Positions 43,779 to 56,604 are shown, counted from the first letter of the stretch. The stretch is 64,000 nucleotides of DNA from Trachythela sp. YZ-2020 (GCA_016169945.1 JADLSH010000389.1:372001-436000), one strand, 5' to 3'. Notes: a model not told the origin generated them from the letters alone. Numbers and translations are program-made.

Positions 43779-45950
43779 CATATGCGCGTCTTGACTTTTC
43801 GTAAAAAAGATTATAACAAAAGATCTAAAAATATTAGAGTTCTCACTTCTATAATTGATATTGTGTGTTGACGCAATTAATAACTATATTTACTGAATTA
43901 CTGAAATGGGAATCGCTACATTTTCGGCAATATTTTTACCAGCTTCATCATGTATAATTCACCAAACTATTTAGCCACACATATGAAACTGAATTTAAGC
44001 CAGAGAACAGCTATAGTCTGGCTTTTTTCTATAAACTAGCTAGATATACTAAATAATGAACAAAATTGACAGCTTCATATTTCCCGTCAAAACAGCTCAA
44101 AACTTCATAATCATATGAATCGCGTGAATAACTATTCTTTAAAACTTGAATATTGATTGTTTTCAAAAGAATATTACTTGCATCCAATAATTCTGCACCA
44201 GATTTATTTTTCAGTAACATTCAAGGCTTTAGTTTAGCTCCAGATATTTATAGGTCAAGGTGCTCAAAATCGCTGGTTGACAATTCGTTCAACCTTTCTC
44301 GGTGTCTCGAGTTTATAATTATATAATATAACATTTCAAACATCTCTTCTCGTGTCTTCGGTTAAAGAATGTATCCTACAACAACAGATGGCTCCTGAAA
44401 CCTTTTCCAGAGTGTATGACGACACAAAATACTATAGTATAGCTTCAATAATACCCCAATCATTCACAAACGCGTGACACAATTAAACCACGCAAGTTGT
44501 AAAATTCGCCATTCCTTTCCTTCTTACACGCTTAATATGGATTTACCCGATAGTGTAGCATTTCCTTAGTTCTCCTGCATGGTTGTGAGAATTTTTCTTC
44601 ATTATAATGCGCAAAAACGACATATTTTTAGTTACCAAACCCTTCACGCAATATAGATCCCTATGTTGTTTTGAAGCGAACCCATCTAATGACGTCACAA
44701 AGGTCATTGACCCCAAAGATAATTTTTTGAGAATTTGATCCAAGATGTCGGCCGATGAGCAAATTTATCACATTTTACTTGCACTTTACTCGCAAACAAA
44801 AATGTTACAGCAAAAAATAGTAACATTCTCATAGTTAGGTGGTCCAGTAAGATTAAATAAGCCAATAAAAATTTTCGTTGCCAATGTCCTTTAATTTATT
44901 TAGAGGGTTGAATTTGCGTAAATTTCCTCACACATTTACGATCCCAGACCCTTAGCGATGCGAGTTCCATCGACACTAAACGGCTCTACCAATTCTTCTG
45001 TACGCAACGCTGTTATGCAAAACAGAACAGTAAGTCTTCTGATAGCGTGCAACAAATGCGTGATTAGACCAAGCAGAAGTTGTCGGTTTGGGTAGGCTTC
45101 GTAGGCCCTCGCATGAAATAAATTCAGTGTTTCCTCAATATTTTCAAGCCTGGCCAACCCTGGCACTTTTAATATCGCAATTAGTGTGTACAAAGAGTGT
45201 ACAAAGAAAGACAATCCTAAGCAGGCTTTGGGCACTGATTAATCAGTGTATAATAACATATGAACGTTATATAGTTGGCCAATTGATAATTCTATTGTTA
45301 AAATTGCAAACCTTTAATAATTTCACCATTGTTAAAAAAATATAAGAGAATATATGACAGTGTTGCGTGTTATCATGGTTGCAGTGATGGCCAAAATACT
45401 TCATGTTTCAATAACGTTTGGAACTATAATTGTTTGGCCGTTTGAACGAGCGAGGGGGTTCTGCATGCATGTATATCTAGTTTTAGCCGGTAATCAACCA
45501 AACTTACTAGTTGCCTTTTAAATAACGAAATTTCACAAAATATTTTAGTTTTCATTCTGGAATAAAAACTAACAAACAATCTCGGAAACTGCTTGCAAAA
45601 AAGGTAACATTTTGACGTTATACTCTTAGTTTCGCAGTTTTTGACCATGAAAGTCACTGGCGAATTTAAGAACGTGGACAATCGTTGAAAACACGATCGC
45701 TTGTAGTTTTTTAACTGTATTTTCTTGGACTTTAAAGCACTCTCTTGATTTAAGAATGTTTTCATCCATTTAGATATATAAAATTTCAAGGTATTTTCCG
45801 TTTTAATGATATATTTTATGTGCACGCTTCGAGATTTCGCGCCATACTGTTTACAGTTTGAAAATATCTTAATATATTAATACAATTATAGACAACCCGT
45901 CTCGTCATCTCTTAGCGAATAGTCGACATCACCTCCTAGACTATATTAGA
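43779..45950. other. Noncoding stretch
   Basis: Minus-strand frames at 44.5, 44.9-45.2 and 45.4-45.8 kb have no motif, so I do not call them genes. No repeat recognised. Confidence 0.35.
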
Positions 45951-46235
45951 GACCTTACGATGTAGAACGACAACGCGAACGACGACGGCCAAAACAAACT
46001 CCTTCAAATAAATCAATTAAATAAAACTGGTCGTGTATTATCAATCGTATGAATTCACTTCAGTTTGAAGAATTTGAGATAAGAGCTTTTTGGTTTAGAA
46101 GATTTCTACTTCAATACTGAGCCATTTTGTTGAGTACCACTTCTCGCGGCTTGAAATGTAGTGCTGGCCGTTAATACTGTATATGTGTTATGTACATAAT
46201 AATCTGAATTATGGGAACAAAGGTCATTCTAGGTA

Positions 46236-46507
46236 GTTTCCCTCTTACAAGGCTCAATATTCCTTTTACGAGGCTCAATATTCCTCTTACGAGGCTGAAT
46301 AGTTTTCCTCTTACGAGGCTGAATAGTTTTCCTCTTATGAGGCTGAATAGTTTTCCTCTTACGAGGCTGAATAGTTTTCCTCTTACGAGGCTGAATAGTT
46401 TTCCTCTTACGAGGCTGACTAGTTTTCCTCTTACAAGGAGGAATAGTTTTCCTCTTACGAGGCTCAATAGTTTTCCTCTTACGAGGCTCCATATTCCTCA
46501 TATGAGG
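46236..46507. repeat. 24-bp minisatellite
   Basis: About 11 copies of a unit like TTTTCCTCTTACGAGGCTGA plus ATAG follow each other; the first few units are 21 bp. CCTCTTACGAGG is itself nearly palindromic. Open frames across it are a by-product of the unit length. Confidence 0.95.
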
Positions 46508-47774
46508 CATATGTATAATATTTACCATCTTCATCTCTTCAAGAATTAAAAAGGGATTTTATCTCTATAAGAGTTGTACTGTTAGTCCCTGGGTTGATGA
46601 TACTGGTTGTGTTACACTCTATTTACAAAACCCTTAATGTGTCTCAGCAATAACATTTTTTAACTTCAGCAGGTCATCTACATCTTGTATAATCATAGCA
46701 TCACATGTCCCTTGCATAGACATATTATTACGGTATTCTAACCAAAAAGGTTTACGAGAGCCCTCGTGCTGCTAGCAAGGTTGCACAGGTATTGAGTGCT
46801 GAAGGCACAAGGACTGTAGGGGGGTATTGGGGCATGCTCCCCCAGTCTCTCCCCAGAGTCTTTGAAATGCCGGGGGAAGATTTTACAATTTTTTGAACTA
46901 CTGCACACATTGGTCTTCATAGGTTTTTTTCTTACTAAATATGATTTGAACATTTTTTTGCCAGACCAACATGGCAAAATTTGCCCTACAAATGTGCAAT
47001 TGTCACACACGTGTAAAGTTGCCGTATAAAATTCGTGAGAATCTGTGATGTTAGCGATCACCATGTGAGGCTGCGCTCTTACCGTCCCGCTACTATAATT
47101 ACAACTTCATGTAACCCTTCATGTCGCCAAGTTTAAAGTCCCACATGGCGGTAAAACTTGGGAAGAATTAATACGTTACATGTGCTTATATGCTAAGCAT
47201 GTGATTTATCACAAATGCACCGTTAAGATCTTCTTTTAAAAGCCCCGTTAAGATCTTCAGACGTTGAACACAAGACGTAAAAATCTGTAGTTTACCGTTG
47301 TAAACAGAGCGAGAATGACGTCTAAAACTCCCGTGGGATTTAATTATTCATTTCTATTCTAAAATACTGTAAATTTCATTGTATTTATAGCCGTCGTCGT
47401 CACGTTGCCGTCTTACATCAGAAGCTTTTATTAAAATTAAAATACATAACTGACATGGTATCCTTTCACACGAGTGCTCTTCCAAGGACCCTGCATGTTA
47501 AAAAAGAATGAAACAATAATTTAACATATATATATATAAACCTGTAAGATTTACAACTATTTTTCAGTCTTAGTATTAAATTTAAAAGTTAAAAAGGGAA
47601 TTTTTAAAGGACTGTATTGAAGCCAGACTTTAATTCGCATTTCATCTGGAAGATCGTTGCATATAATAGCTACACGGTAGCTGAAGCTTCTTTTACCGGC
47701 CTCCGCACTGGGTCTGGGAGTGAAAATATTGACATATTGTGGGTGCTACAGTACTGCCTAGAAGTAAGTTAACA
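46508..47774. other. Noncoding stretch
   Basis: The minus-strand frame at 46738-47064 has no motif. The part near 47390-47425 may be the right end of an old TIR element starting near 45960. Confidence 0.35.
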
Positions 47775-47887
47775 TTGCGGTTCGGTTGCGGTTCGTACGG
47801 TTAGCGGGTGCAGTGCGTGCGGTTAGCGGGTGCTGTGCATGAGGTTAGTGGGTGCTGTGCGTGCGGTTTGCGGTTGCGGTTCGTGCG
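47775..47887 (+). repeat. GC-richer minisatellite, about 24-bp unit
   Basis: Four to five units such as GTGCGGTTAGCGGGTGCTGT follow each other, flanked by GGTTGCGGTTCG blocks. Confidence 0.8.
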
Positions 47888-50154
47888 TAATCACACATCA
47901 AACAGAAAAACCACTGCGTCGTGTTCCGACGGTTTCCGATACAACTGTTATTATGCGGCAAACGGACTTGTTCCTATATGGATTAATTTGTTTACTAAAT
48001 TACTATTTTCTCTAATAAACTGTATAACATACACAACTGATATGAATTTATATTATGAATATAAAGAGAATGAGGTGTTAAGGCAAAGTATAAACTCAGA
48101 TCAACAAACGTGTCACCAATACAAACCCTACGGGTTTGCCGCATGATATTTGCGTGTTAGTAAACAAGAAACCGTAATGTGATAAGCGACACTTTTATAA
48201 ATCTATTCAATCGCTCTACTATATTAATTCTACTTTGCTATAAAATATGACGCAGCAGTTGATAAAATGACAAGCTTGTTACACGTTGTCGACAGGCTTG
48301 CTACAGTACGAGTTTGTTAAGCCAACAACTTGTGAACAAGATGTGAGATTTTTACATGCGTAAATAAACCTAGTAACTTTTTGTCATACGCGTATCAGTT
48401 TAAAAGCCTATAGAAAAGGGTTTATATAGCATGCAGCAAACTCCGAAGTCAACAACGCATTAATTTATAAAAAAATATTTAACTATTATTGTAAGCGCGT
48501 ACCTTTACGTTTGCAAGCCAGATTTTGTCGCATCTTTCCATGTATTGTAGTTACGTGTATATGTAACAGAGAGCTGGGCTTATACGGCATAAAACTCCCA
48601 AAGTTATAAACATACGATAATAATGAATCGTAGGATGAGAAAGCTCAAACATTACAGTCAAACAAGTCAGACCTAGTTTTCTTACTCTACTGTACGTATA
48701 AAGGAGTTGTAAAAATCAATTAAACTTTTGATAATTTAAGTCAAGTTAAGCTTTAATAGTTAAATAATGGATTTAGCTAAAATTATTTGACCTCACACAA
48801 TTGTTATGGTAGTCAAATATATAAATATTTCTATTTACTTACTCTAGTGTGTCCAATGTGTATCAAATCCATCAATAATCTTTCTTGTATTAAGAAAAGC
48901 CTGTATCAAACTCGGGTCTCAATCTCAGATCTCTCACTTCGCTTATATAAAGCTTTCCCGCACAATGTTTGCTTTGATTTTGGTAGCAAATCCCGTTGAA
49001 AGATACACCGTGCATCTTCTTTCAAGTATACTGACAAATTTTCGTTTCGTAATCTGCATACTGTTTACAAGTTCTCATCCCACGTCCCGGAAATACCAAA
49101 ATACTCATTAGCGCGCCGGGCAACGCCGGTGAATAGATAGCTTTAAGTTTGTATTTATTCTGAACGCATCAGTATATCACTGAGAGATTTATGGATTGAA
49201 TATCTCTTCATTGGGGACAACAATTTCTTCAACGAGTTTTTCCCATTGGGGACTAGCCTCCGGAAAAGATATGTGGTATTGTATATGACATCCTCGCTTC
49301 AATAGTTGAAAGCAAGTCTAGAGGTATGAATATTTGCCATATATTATCGTTGATTACTCTGAATTGTGACTCACAGTGATATATAGAACATATCATATGG
49401 AGATAGACAATACTCAAATTATATATCCTTACGCTACGACGCTAACCCGAATAACAACTTCCGTATTTGTATTACGTGCGGCAGCCATTATTAGCAGTGT
49501 TTATTGAACTACCATATGTCATCGTCTGCAGTACTATATACAGTATCTACCTCGCATTTTCAAGTTATACAAATTACAGTAAACGGCGGAGATACGTGCT
49601 CAATGATATATATATATATACGCCGCTACTACGCTTGCTCACTCAAACAAACATAATATTGTCTGTCAGTCTAGCTATTAACAAATATTTTAATTGACTG
49701 TCTACATAACAGGTATATGTCAATATTGTAAGAATTATTGCTTCAAGAGTCAGCTTACATTGCGTTGTGAAACAAGCTGCATTACTTTTGCATGTTTTTT
49801 ACCAAATTTACAGACTAGTTATTGGGAGATTTGCTTTGAATTTTTGTGTTTACGTTCAATAAGCGATTTGTGCGGTAAAATTGTGCAATACGTTAGCTAC
49901 GTTAAAAGACTTGCTTCGTCAAAACACACTATTAAGCTTTATAAACAAATACGACCACTAAATTTTTAGGCTGGTTGCAATATACATGAAATTGTAATGC
50001 CAATGAGAAAGTTGGAAATTAAACTGCCAAATTATATCGTGTGATATTCTGATTTCTAAATACTAATTTGCCCACGTAAAATTCCGAGTTCGCAAGTCGT
50101 ACTGTTTTCGTGTTCCGCCGTGAGTTACGGTCAAACCTCAACACGCCCACACAA
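47888..50154. other. AT-rich noncoding stretch
   Basis: No exon recognised. An AT dinucleotide run lies at 49605-49622. Plus-strand frames at 48.8, 49.5 and 49.7 kb have no motif. Confidence 0.35.
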
Positions 50155-50260
50155 CCGCGGGCGGTCCGCGTGCAGCCCCCGGGGAAACCGCGGGCAACCT
50201 CCGGGCAGACCGCGGGGCGCCTGCGGTCAAACCGCGTGTGGCCCGCGGTTAACCGCGTAT
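50155..50260. repeat. GC-rich degenerate repeat (ACCGCGGGC)
   Basis: About 105 bases of very high GC content carry repeated CCGCGGGC, ACCGCGTG and CCCGCGGTT units. It abuts the 3' end of a LINE on the minus strand and stands out in this AT-rich region. Confidence 0.8.
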
Positions 50261-50265
50261 TTGTG

Positions 50266-51660
50266 TTAAGTTACTTCTAGGCAGTACTGTACCTCTAAGA
50301 TTGTCAGAGTGAAATTGCGAGGTACGTGCAAAAATAATATTGAGCTCACTGGATATAAGTTATTCACTGCTTTAAAAACACTAGTTGCGAGCTGTTTGGC
50401 ACGGCGTTGGCCAAGAGTATCCCGACCAAGGACACGTAGGATATCAGCAGATCTTACGTCATAATCGGAAAAAGTTATTATCCTACTTGCTCTGTTTTGA
50501 AGTTTTTGGAGTTTGTCAGAAAGAGTTTTACCTAGGCAACCCGAAACCTCACTACAATAGTCTAGGTACGGCAACACTAAGGCCTTATACATCAGGATCA
50601 ACATGCCATGGGGCTCAAAGTTGGGAATCAGCTTTAAGGCCCCAAGACTTGCACTTATTTTTTTACAAATGGTTTCAACATGTACCTGCCAATTTAAAAG
50701 TTCGTCAATTTCGAGTCCCAAATATCTATAAGAATGCATTCTATCAATAGATTGTCCATCAATTTGGATGTTAAAGTGATGATTCAGGAAATTTAATCTC
50801 ACTTGGCTTTTACATTCAAAGTAAGTTTATTAGCTCGTTTGCACTTTACTAAGTTCGATATTTAGTTTAAACTCTAATTCAATTAGATATTTAGAACTGA
50901 CAGTTAAACATGTATCATCGGCATACATCATAAGGGACGAAGAAGATAGGCAGGGTTGAAGATCATTGATATAAATTAGAAACAGTATGGCCCAAACACT
51001 GACCCTTGAGGTACCCCACATGTAACAGGTAACATGCTTGACAGAGTGCCATTAATGCTTGTACATTGTTTGCGACCTGATAAATAAGATATAAACCAAT
51101 TGATGGAGTTAGAATCAACGCCATACAACTCTAACTTCTTTAGTAAAATTGGGTGGTTCACGGTATCAAAAGCCTTTTTTAAGTCTAATAGTAGAACTCT
51201 ATTAACTAACCCTTCATCAATATTCTGGTACCAATTATTGGTGGATACTGGAAGAGTTGTAAGTATCGAGTGTAGAGGTCTAAATCCATGTTGGGAGTTA
51301 GCCAGTAGATTATTATCAGTTAGGTATCCGTAAAACTGGGAGAAGACCATCTTTTCAATTATGTTACTGACAATCGGTAAAACATATATCGGTCTATAAT
51401 TATCGGGATTAGATTTGGTATCTTCTTTTTAAATTGGCATGACCCTAGCTACTTTCCAATCAATGGGAAAAATCACCTTTAATAGCCTACAAGATATCTC
51501 ATCCAAACCTGTGGATTTATTTACAGGAATCGATTATTGAATCCAGTTATATACAATTGTATTATTCGTCTCTGTAATAGAGAAATGATTATCGGTAGGT
51601 GTAATGAATTCCTCAAAATGAGAGCTAATTCGTGTCCATTCCCGATGGGATTCTTTGCTA
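50266..51660 (-). pseudogene. 5'-truncated CR1/Jockey-type LINE, reverse transcriptase
   Basis: On the minus strand the RT runs from about 51580 to 50266 in several frames. Recognisable blocks are STGLDEISCRLLK, DNYRPIYVLPIVSNIIEKMV, VLLLDLKKAFDTVNH, INWFISYLSGRKQ, CGVPQGSVFGP, MMYADDTCLTV (the catalytic YADD) and YRYLGLEIDELLNWQVHVET. Frameshifts near 51000 and 50810 and stops near 51430 and 51530 break it. The endonuclease and 5' end are missing. It is a dead copy, of a different lineage from the LINE at 60-62 kb. Confidence 0.9.
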
Positions 51661-52444
51661 CTTTAGTAATTTTGGGAATATAATACTTGTTCCCATACTT
51701 AAGAAGGTAACAAGTGCCTGCGTTTCGTCAGGTATCTTCTCCTCAAAGAACATGTTGGTATACAGTATAACAAAACAACGACAGACGCTGTAAAGTTATA
51801 ACACAGACACATTGTACAATTTCGTCAAATATGCACGGCTTATACGCAGTGTCCATCAGTTTTCCCTCGCATTTTACTGAACAATAATCGATGTCGCTAA
51901 TTTTTCAGATAAATTTGCATTTCACGCTTTCATAGACCAGTTTCAATAATATACCTCCTGACGCACTTCCCTCTCAATACATCGCATATGTTTATTACTC
52001 CTTATATAATATACTATTCTACCGCGTTTATTACAAATATATTGACCAAAACACGCATAGGAAACGAAATATTATATGCCAATGCAATTCGGCATTTGCC
52101 GAATGCTATTTTACGCTAAATGCTATTGGCATTTCATGAAAATAACTTTAAAAAATACTCTTTGACTCAAGGAGGTTATAGACGCCTTTCAGACAATCAC
52201 TTTCAAAAGTTGTTGGGACACCTGCAGTTTTAGATCATAGGTCAATCTTTACACTTGTAACACACATTAAGCTCCCTTCCCCTCCCCCACCTCCACAATC
52301 AATGTTGGTTTCCCAATTGTAAGACCATACCCCGTCAAATATGATAATATTTTGGACACAACATTGAATAGGGGGCGGGAAGATCGACGTTTGTCAATAT
52401 AATAGGTATTTGGGGCATCTGTCCCAACACATTTGAAAAGGATT
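51661..52444. other. Noncoding stretch
   Basis: No exon or repeat is recognised. Confidence 0.4.
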
Positions 52445-52560
52445 GTAGGTAGGTAGATAAGTAGGTAGATAGGTAAGTAGATAGCTAGGTAGATATATAG
52501 GTAGGTAGGTAGGTAGGTAGGTAGCTAGGTAGGTAGGTAGATAGAGTAAGAGAGAGAGAT
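52445..52560 (+). repeat. Microsatellite (TAGG/TAGA)n
   Basis: Runs of TAGG with TAGA, TAAG and TAGC interruptions, ending in a GA run. Confidence 0.95.
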
Positions 52561-52880
52561 TTATTAAAATTAACATTGCAGCCCAAAGCCCTGGTGTAAA
52601 ACCTTGCAGGGGTCCCTGGTGTAAAACCTTGTAGGGGACCTCGTGTTTATTGTTTTAACATATTGTATAATTTATTTATGCTAAATTCATTAAATTAATT
52701 AAGGGCGACTTTCGTTAAATATTACCAAGTTAAAAATCATTACTATATAAAACGCTAAGATAATAAATATTCTAGGATCAAGATTAAAATTACATTATGC
52801 ATTTAATGAATTATGTATAATGAAACTCTTTTTATATCGTTGTGTTTGAAAGTTGATATTAAACTTATGTTTTAGGCCGT
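52561..52880. other. AT-rich noncoding stretch with a short duplication
   Basis: CCCTGGTGTAAAACCTTG occurs twice in tandem at 52588-52632. Nothing else was recognised. Confidence 0.5.
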
Positions 52881-54293
52881 GGGATGAGGGTCGAAAATGT
52901 TCAATTCCGTAGCACTCCTCGTGTAACTACATAATTTTTACATGAATCGATAGATTATAACTTACTTAGTTAGAATCCACTTCCCCTCAAGCGAAATAGT
53001 TGCACAAATTGAAGTACAACCTCTCCAAAGTTCGGGCTTCCTCGTGTTTCAAATCCATGAACGGCCATTGTTGTGTTGCAACTACGCATGCGCTTGACCA
53101 CAAAACACTTAATGCGCACGCGCAGATAGGAAAAACTGATCTCAACCCAGAACTGGACAAGAAAAAAATTATGAAGTAAAACGAGATGACATCGGAATGT
53201 TTTAAAAATATATGAAATTTTTATGTTCTGTACATTTTAATGGAGTTCGCCAAACATTCTGAGCAATCTACCGTGTCGAGCCCTCGCCAGGAACACTTCC
53301 AAGCCAACATTACAATAATCACTTATTAAAAATGTGATGTTATTTTATACTACAGCAATTGCATGACGTTTGCAAGCAAATTCCATCCTAAACATTGTAG
53401 AACACGCATACCGTAATTTCCCTATATTTTTTTTGGGGGGAGGGGAAGAGGGGGGTTATTTCTAATATATAAAAGGATTTGGTTGGACGTTTGATTCTCT
53501 TTATAAATATGCAACATCGGGTACAGTGATGTTACGTACCAAAGTATCAGTAAATATCATAATTATCTTTAAAATACAATACTTTCACGCTTCACGTTTT
53601 TATAAATTAATTGCTTACAGGAGAGGGGGGTTGGGGTGCTTAATAGAGAAATTACATCACTGAAGTTAACAGTTTTTCTTTCTCCAAGAAAATATGGTTC
53701 AATATCCTTTGATGGTGCTAGGACTGATTTCTTTCGGGAAATACTCTCTCTTCTCTCTGAATCACAAGATACAGCAGCATGCACCAGCATACACTGGTGC
53801 ACATGTTGTGGTCGTCTTTGCCTCCCTTGCAAGGAATATTGTATAGTTGCTACAGCAACCTTTGTGGTAGCGGACCTCCAATGCAACAGAGTCTTTATAT
53901 CTAATCTGCACAAGTATCCGCTCATCATTTTTCTCTCAGCAGCTGTACGTAATAAGCCAGCATCAGTTGTACTTGCCAACACTAGTGGTAACAACATTCT
54001 TCTTCTCTTTTGTGTTTTCTACAAAAAACATACAAGTTTAGAATGCCTGTTTAAAAATGGTATTTACCAACTAAAGCAGGGTGAATTTGACAAATTAACC
54101 AACTTCAGTAAGATTCAAATTCAAAGCAACCAGGTATTAAAATAAAGCTACTCTGGTTTGTAAAGTTTATGAACATTTGGTTTAAACAAACTTATTATCT
54201 GGATAATTAACACATTAAGATCCAACGCACCCAATAGGTACTCTAAAATATCTCGAACGTGCGGTGCCAGTGTGGGTAGAGTATAGCAAATAC

Positions 54294-54338
54294 GGCGGTT
54301 GACTGTTGTATAAAACTACCTGACAACAGTCAACCGCC
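54294..54338. other. Perfect 16-bp hairpin
   Basis: GGCGGTTGACTGTTGT (54294-54309) pairs exactly with 54323-54338 across a 13-base loop. It lies in the intron of the decayed gene, just before a tandem duplication. Confidence 0.9.
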
Positions 54339-54340
54339 AT

Positions 54341-54487
54341 ACTCTAGAATATCATATAGGTATATGCACAAGGCAGTAAGGCACAATATGACAACTTTTC
54401 CACTACCCAATAGGTACTCTAAAATATCATATAGGTATATGCACAAGGCAGTAAGGCACAATATGACAACTTTCCCACCAAAAGGTA
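54341..54487 (+). repeat. 75-bp tandem duplication
   Basis: Two copies, each starting ACTCTA(G/A)AATATCATATAGG and containing AAGGCAGTAAGGCACAATAT, differ at only a few bases. CCAATAGGTACTCTAAAATA also occurs once more at 54229. Confidence 0.9.
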
Positions 54488-55566
54488 ATATAAAGTTACT
54501 GTACACAAGAAATTGCACATAATCATACCTTGTCTCTTGAAAACCAAGACGAATCTCTTCCACAAATAATGCAGCATTCTGGTAGTACATGCTTGTTTCT
54601 TTGAGGCAAGGTCTTACTTGGTTCCTTAACTGAAATGCGTGTATTCTTTCTTCTGGGTCCCACAGCTGTCAGCTGGTTGCCTGGTTCCATTTGGCATGTG
54701 TACTTTAGTCTATGGTATTAGCGACCTTTTCCGTGCTTGTACTAGCTCCGTTTTCCTCTTTTCTCTGTTGTCTACGGATCTTTTCTTCATCGCTAAACTT
54801 CTTGTAGCATTTCATGTGGTGGTACCATTCTAAATCAAAACTTGCGTTTGTTGTTCTCTGCCAAGTAGGCAAGTATGAATTGACGAATTCGTCATCAAAC
54901 TTATCATACGAATCCTTCGCTATCTCAGCTTGCAGGCAATTAAGTTTCGCCCATTTAGTCCTGCAATCGACAAATTTCTTAAGCCTTTGACGAGTAACTT
55001 TGGAAAGTTGCTCGGTTACGCCTTCAAAATGCATAAAACATGAGGATATTCGAATTTTCGACATATCGTCATTAGTAGCCATCTTGAATATGCGTGTTTT
55101 ATTGAGATCAGTTTTTCCTATCTGCGTAAGCGCATTAAGTGTTTTTTGATCACGCGCATGCGTAGTTGCAACACAACAATGGCCGTTCGTGGATTTCGAA
55201 ACACGAGGAAGCCCGAATTTTGGAGAGGTTTTACTTCAATTTGTGCAACTATTTCGCTTGGGGGAAATGGATTCTAACTAAATAAGTTCTAATCTATCGA
55301 TTCATGTAAAATTTATGTAGTTACACGAGGGGTGCTACGGGATCTGTTTTCTAAGCATATTTTCGACCCTCATCCTACTGCCACTTTGTTTCTCAAGTTA
55401 AAATTGGGGTAATAAACTGTGTAGATTGTGACCATCATTGGATTCAATCTCTTGAAAGAGTTTGTCCGTAAGTCCCTGTCTTTTCGCATTTAATTGCTGG
55501 AGGCCTGCAATACTAACCGCCTCGTCATATTTGTTGTATCAAGTACAAATTTATCTTCTTGTATAG

Positions 55567-55869
55567 ACATGGCTGAAGAAGCATCTGCAATCGCACGACG
55601 TGACTATCATAAACAAAATGAAAGGGAACTTTCCATAAAGAAAAGTGATAAATTACTTATTTTGAATGACAGTGGGTCGTTGTGGCTAGTTCAGAATGAA
55701 CTGCGTCAATCCGGTTTTGTACCCTCAAAATATTTGCAACGAACTGGCTTGAATAAACGTAAAAAGAGCTTACTGCAGAAAATATTTTCAAGAAATGCCA
55801 GGCACAGCAGCGGTGGACCATCGGATAATATCGAACCGCCTGGGTACGAGACTCCAGAAAGTGTTACGG
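55567..55869 (+). CDS. SH3 exon, Nck-type, copy 1
   Basis: An acceptor (TTCTTGTATAG) precedes ACATGG, so the start at 55569 lies in an internal exon with an upstream 5'UTR exon. Residues 1-60 form an SH3 domain: ARRDYHKQNERELSIKKSDK, LLILNDSGSLWLVQNE and SGFVPSKYLQR. The start MAEEA and the order match the first SH3 domain of Nck adaptors, which link tyrosine-kinase signalling to actin through proline-rich partners. The usual ALYDY is ARRDY here and only one of the paired tryptophans is present, so ligand binding may be altered. After residue 60 come a basic stretch and GGPSDNIEPPGYETPESVTG, then the donor GGGTAAGATT at 55870. No further exons of this gene are in the window. Confidence 0.7.
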
Positions 55870-56604
55870 GTAAGATTAGTTGTGGCTATTGCGGGGTTTA
55901 ACTACACACACGCTCGGGAGGATGAAGTCGCACTCACGAAGGGTATTCATATATTCACCTCGTTGACTATATTCGTTAATAGCCAACTCGGCCTCGTTGT
56001 CTAATAGTTAAGTATATAACGTATAGAATAGCTTGGATGTCCAACGAGAGGTACACTTTGTAACGTTTCAAACATTTGTTGAAAAGACATGGAACACCAG
56101 AACCTACTGTAGCTAGGCTCCATCAATATACGGACTGCAGTTTTGGTGTAAATTTACACTCTTGTTCTTGATTCCGCTATCATGATACAAACGTTTCAAA
56201 TAGAGGCTTTACTCGGCGGCCATGTTGGTGACAGGCAGGAACAATAGATATTAAATCTTCACTGGAAAACCTTTTTTTTTGTTTTCCCGGCCCTGAGGAT
56301 TTGAAATCTATTGCTCCTGCCATCGAATACGGTCGCCATGCAAAGCCTCTATATGCAATAATGAATTTATTGTATCAAGTACAAATTGTGACCCTCCATG
56401 GGAAAACATACGTTAACGGTTTTCCGTTAAAAAAGCTCAGAAAAATGGATGATCAAAGGGTAGTAAACGGTTGAGATAAACCGTTTTAACGGTTGACAAA
56501 ACGTGAGTACGGTATGCCAAAATATTTTAACGGTAAAAACGTTAAAACGGATAAAGCCATTAATTAGGCATAAACGGATAAATGAAAATAATGGTTGTTT
56601 TCAA

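Larger units (their letters stand above)
53820..55082 (-). pseudogene. Decayed multi-exon gene inside the TIR element
   Basis: Exon 1 (55082-54726) reads MATNDDMSKIRISSCFMHFE to WYHHMKCYKKFSDEEKIRRQ and ENGASTSTEK. The H-x2-K-C-Y-K-K-F part with C15 could bind metal. A 53-base intron (GT at 54725, AG at 54673) leads in phase 0 to exon 2 (54672-54529), reading LTAVGPRRKNTRISVKEPSK to LPECCIICGRDSSWFSRDK with a CxxC pair, then GTATGA. A third piece (about 53997-53820) reads TDAGLLRTAAE and, after a 2-base shift near 53935, KNDERILVQIRYKDSVALEV and RYHKGCCSNYTIFLAR. This histidine/cysteine pattern recalls repeated unnamed proteins of cnidarian and mollusc mobile elements. It is probably a transposon gene that has lost function. 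Confidence 0.5.
52881..55375. mobile_element. 2.5-kb TIR element with inverted ends of about 270 bp
   Basis: The left end (52881-53146) and right end (55097-55375) are inverted copies. Shared blocks include GGATGAGGGTCGAAAAT, ACATGAATCGATAGATTA, GCGAAATAGTTGCACAAATT, CGGGCTTCCTCGTGTTTC and AACTACGCATGCGC. Identity is roughly 85-90 percent by eye. The minus-strand gene inside begins at ATG 55082, right beside the right repeat. No clear target duplication was found, so the outermost ends are uncertain. Confidence 0.7.

Noticed and set aside
45424..45825. 133-codon minus-strand ORF
   Set aside because: No motif, AT-driven composition (Lys, Phe, Ile, Ser), no splice or promoter context.
46211..46549. 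112-codon frame with FPLTRLNS repeats
   Set aside because: It is the translation of a 24-bp minisatellite.
53636..54145. 169-codon plus-strand ORF
   Set aside because: The opposite strand holds a more protein-like sequence (RYHKGCCSNYT) in line with two upstream exons, so this frame is probably antisense.
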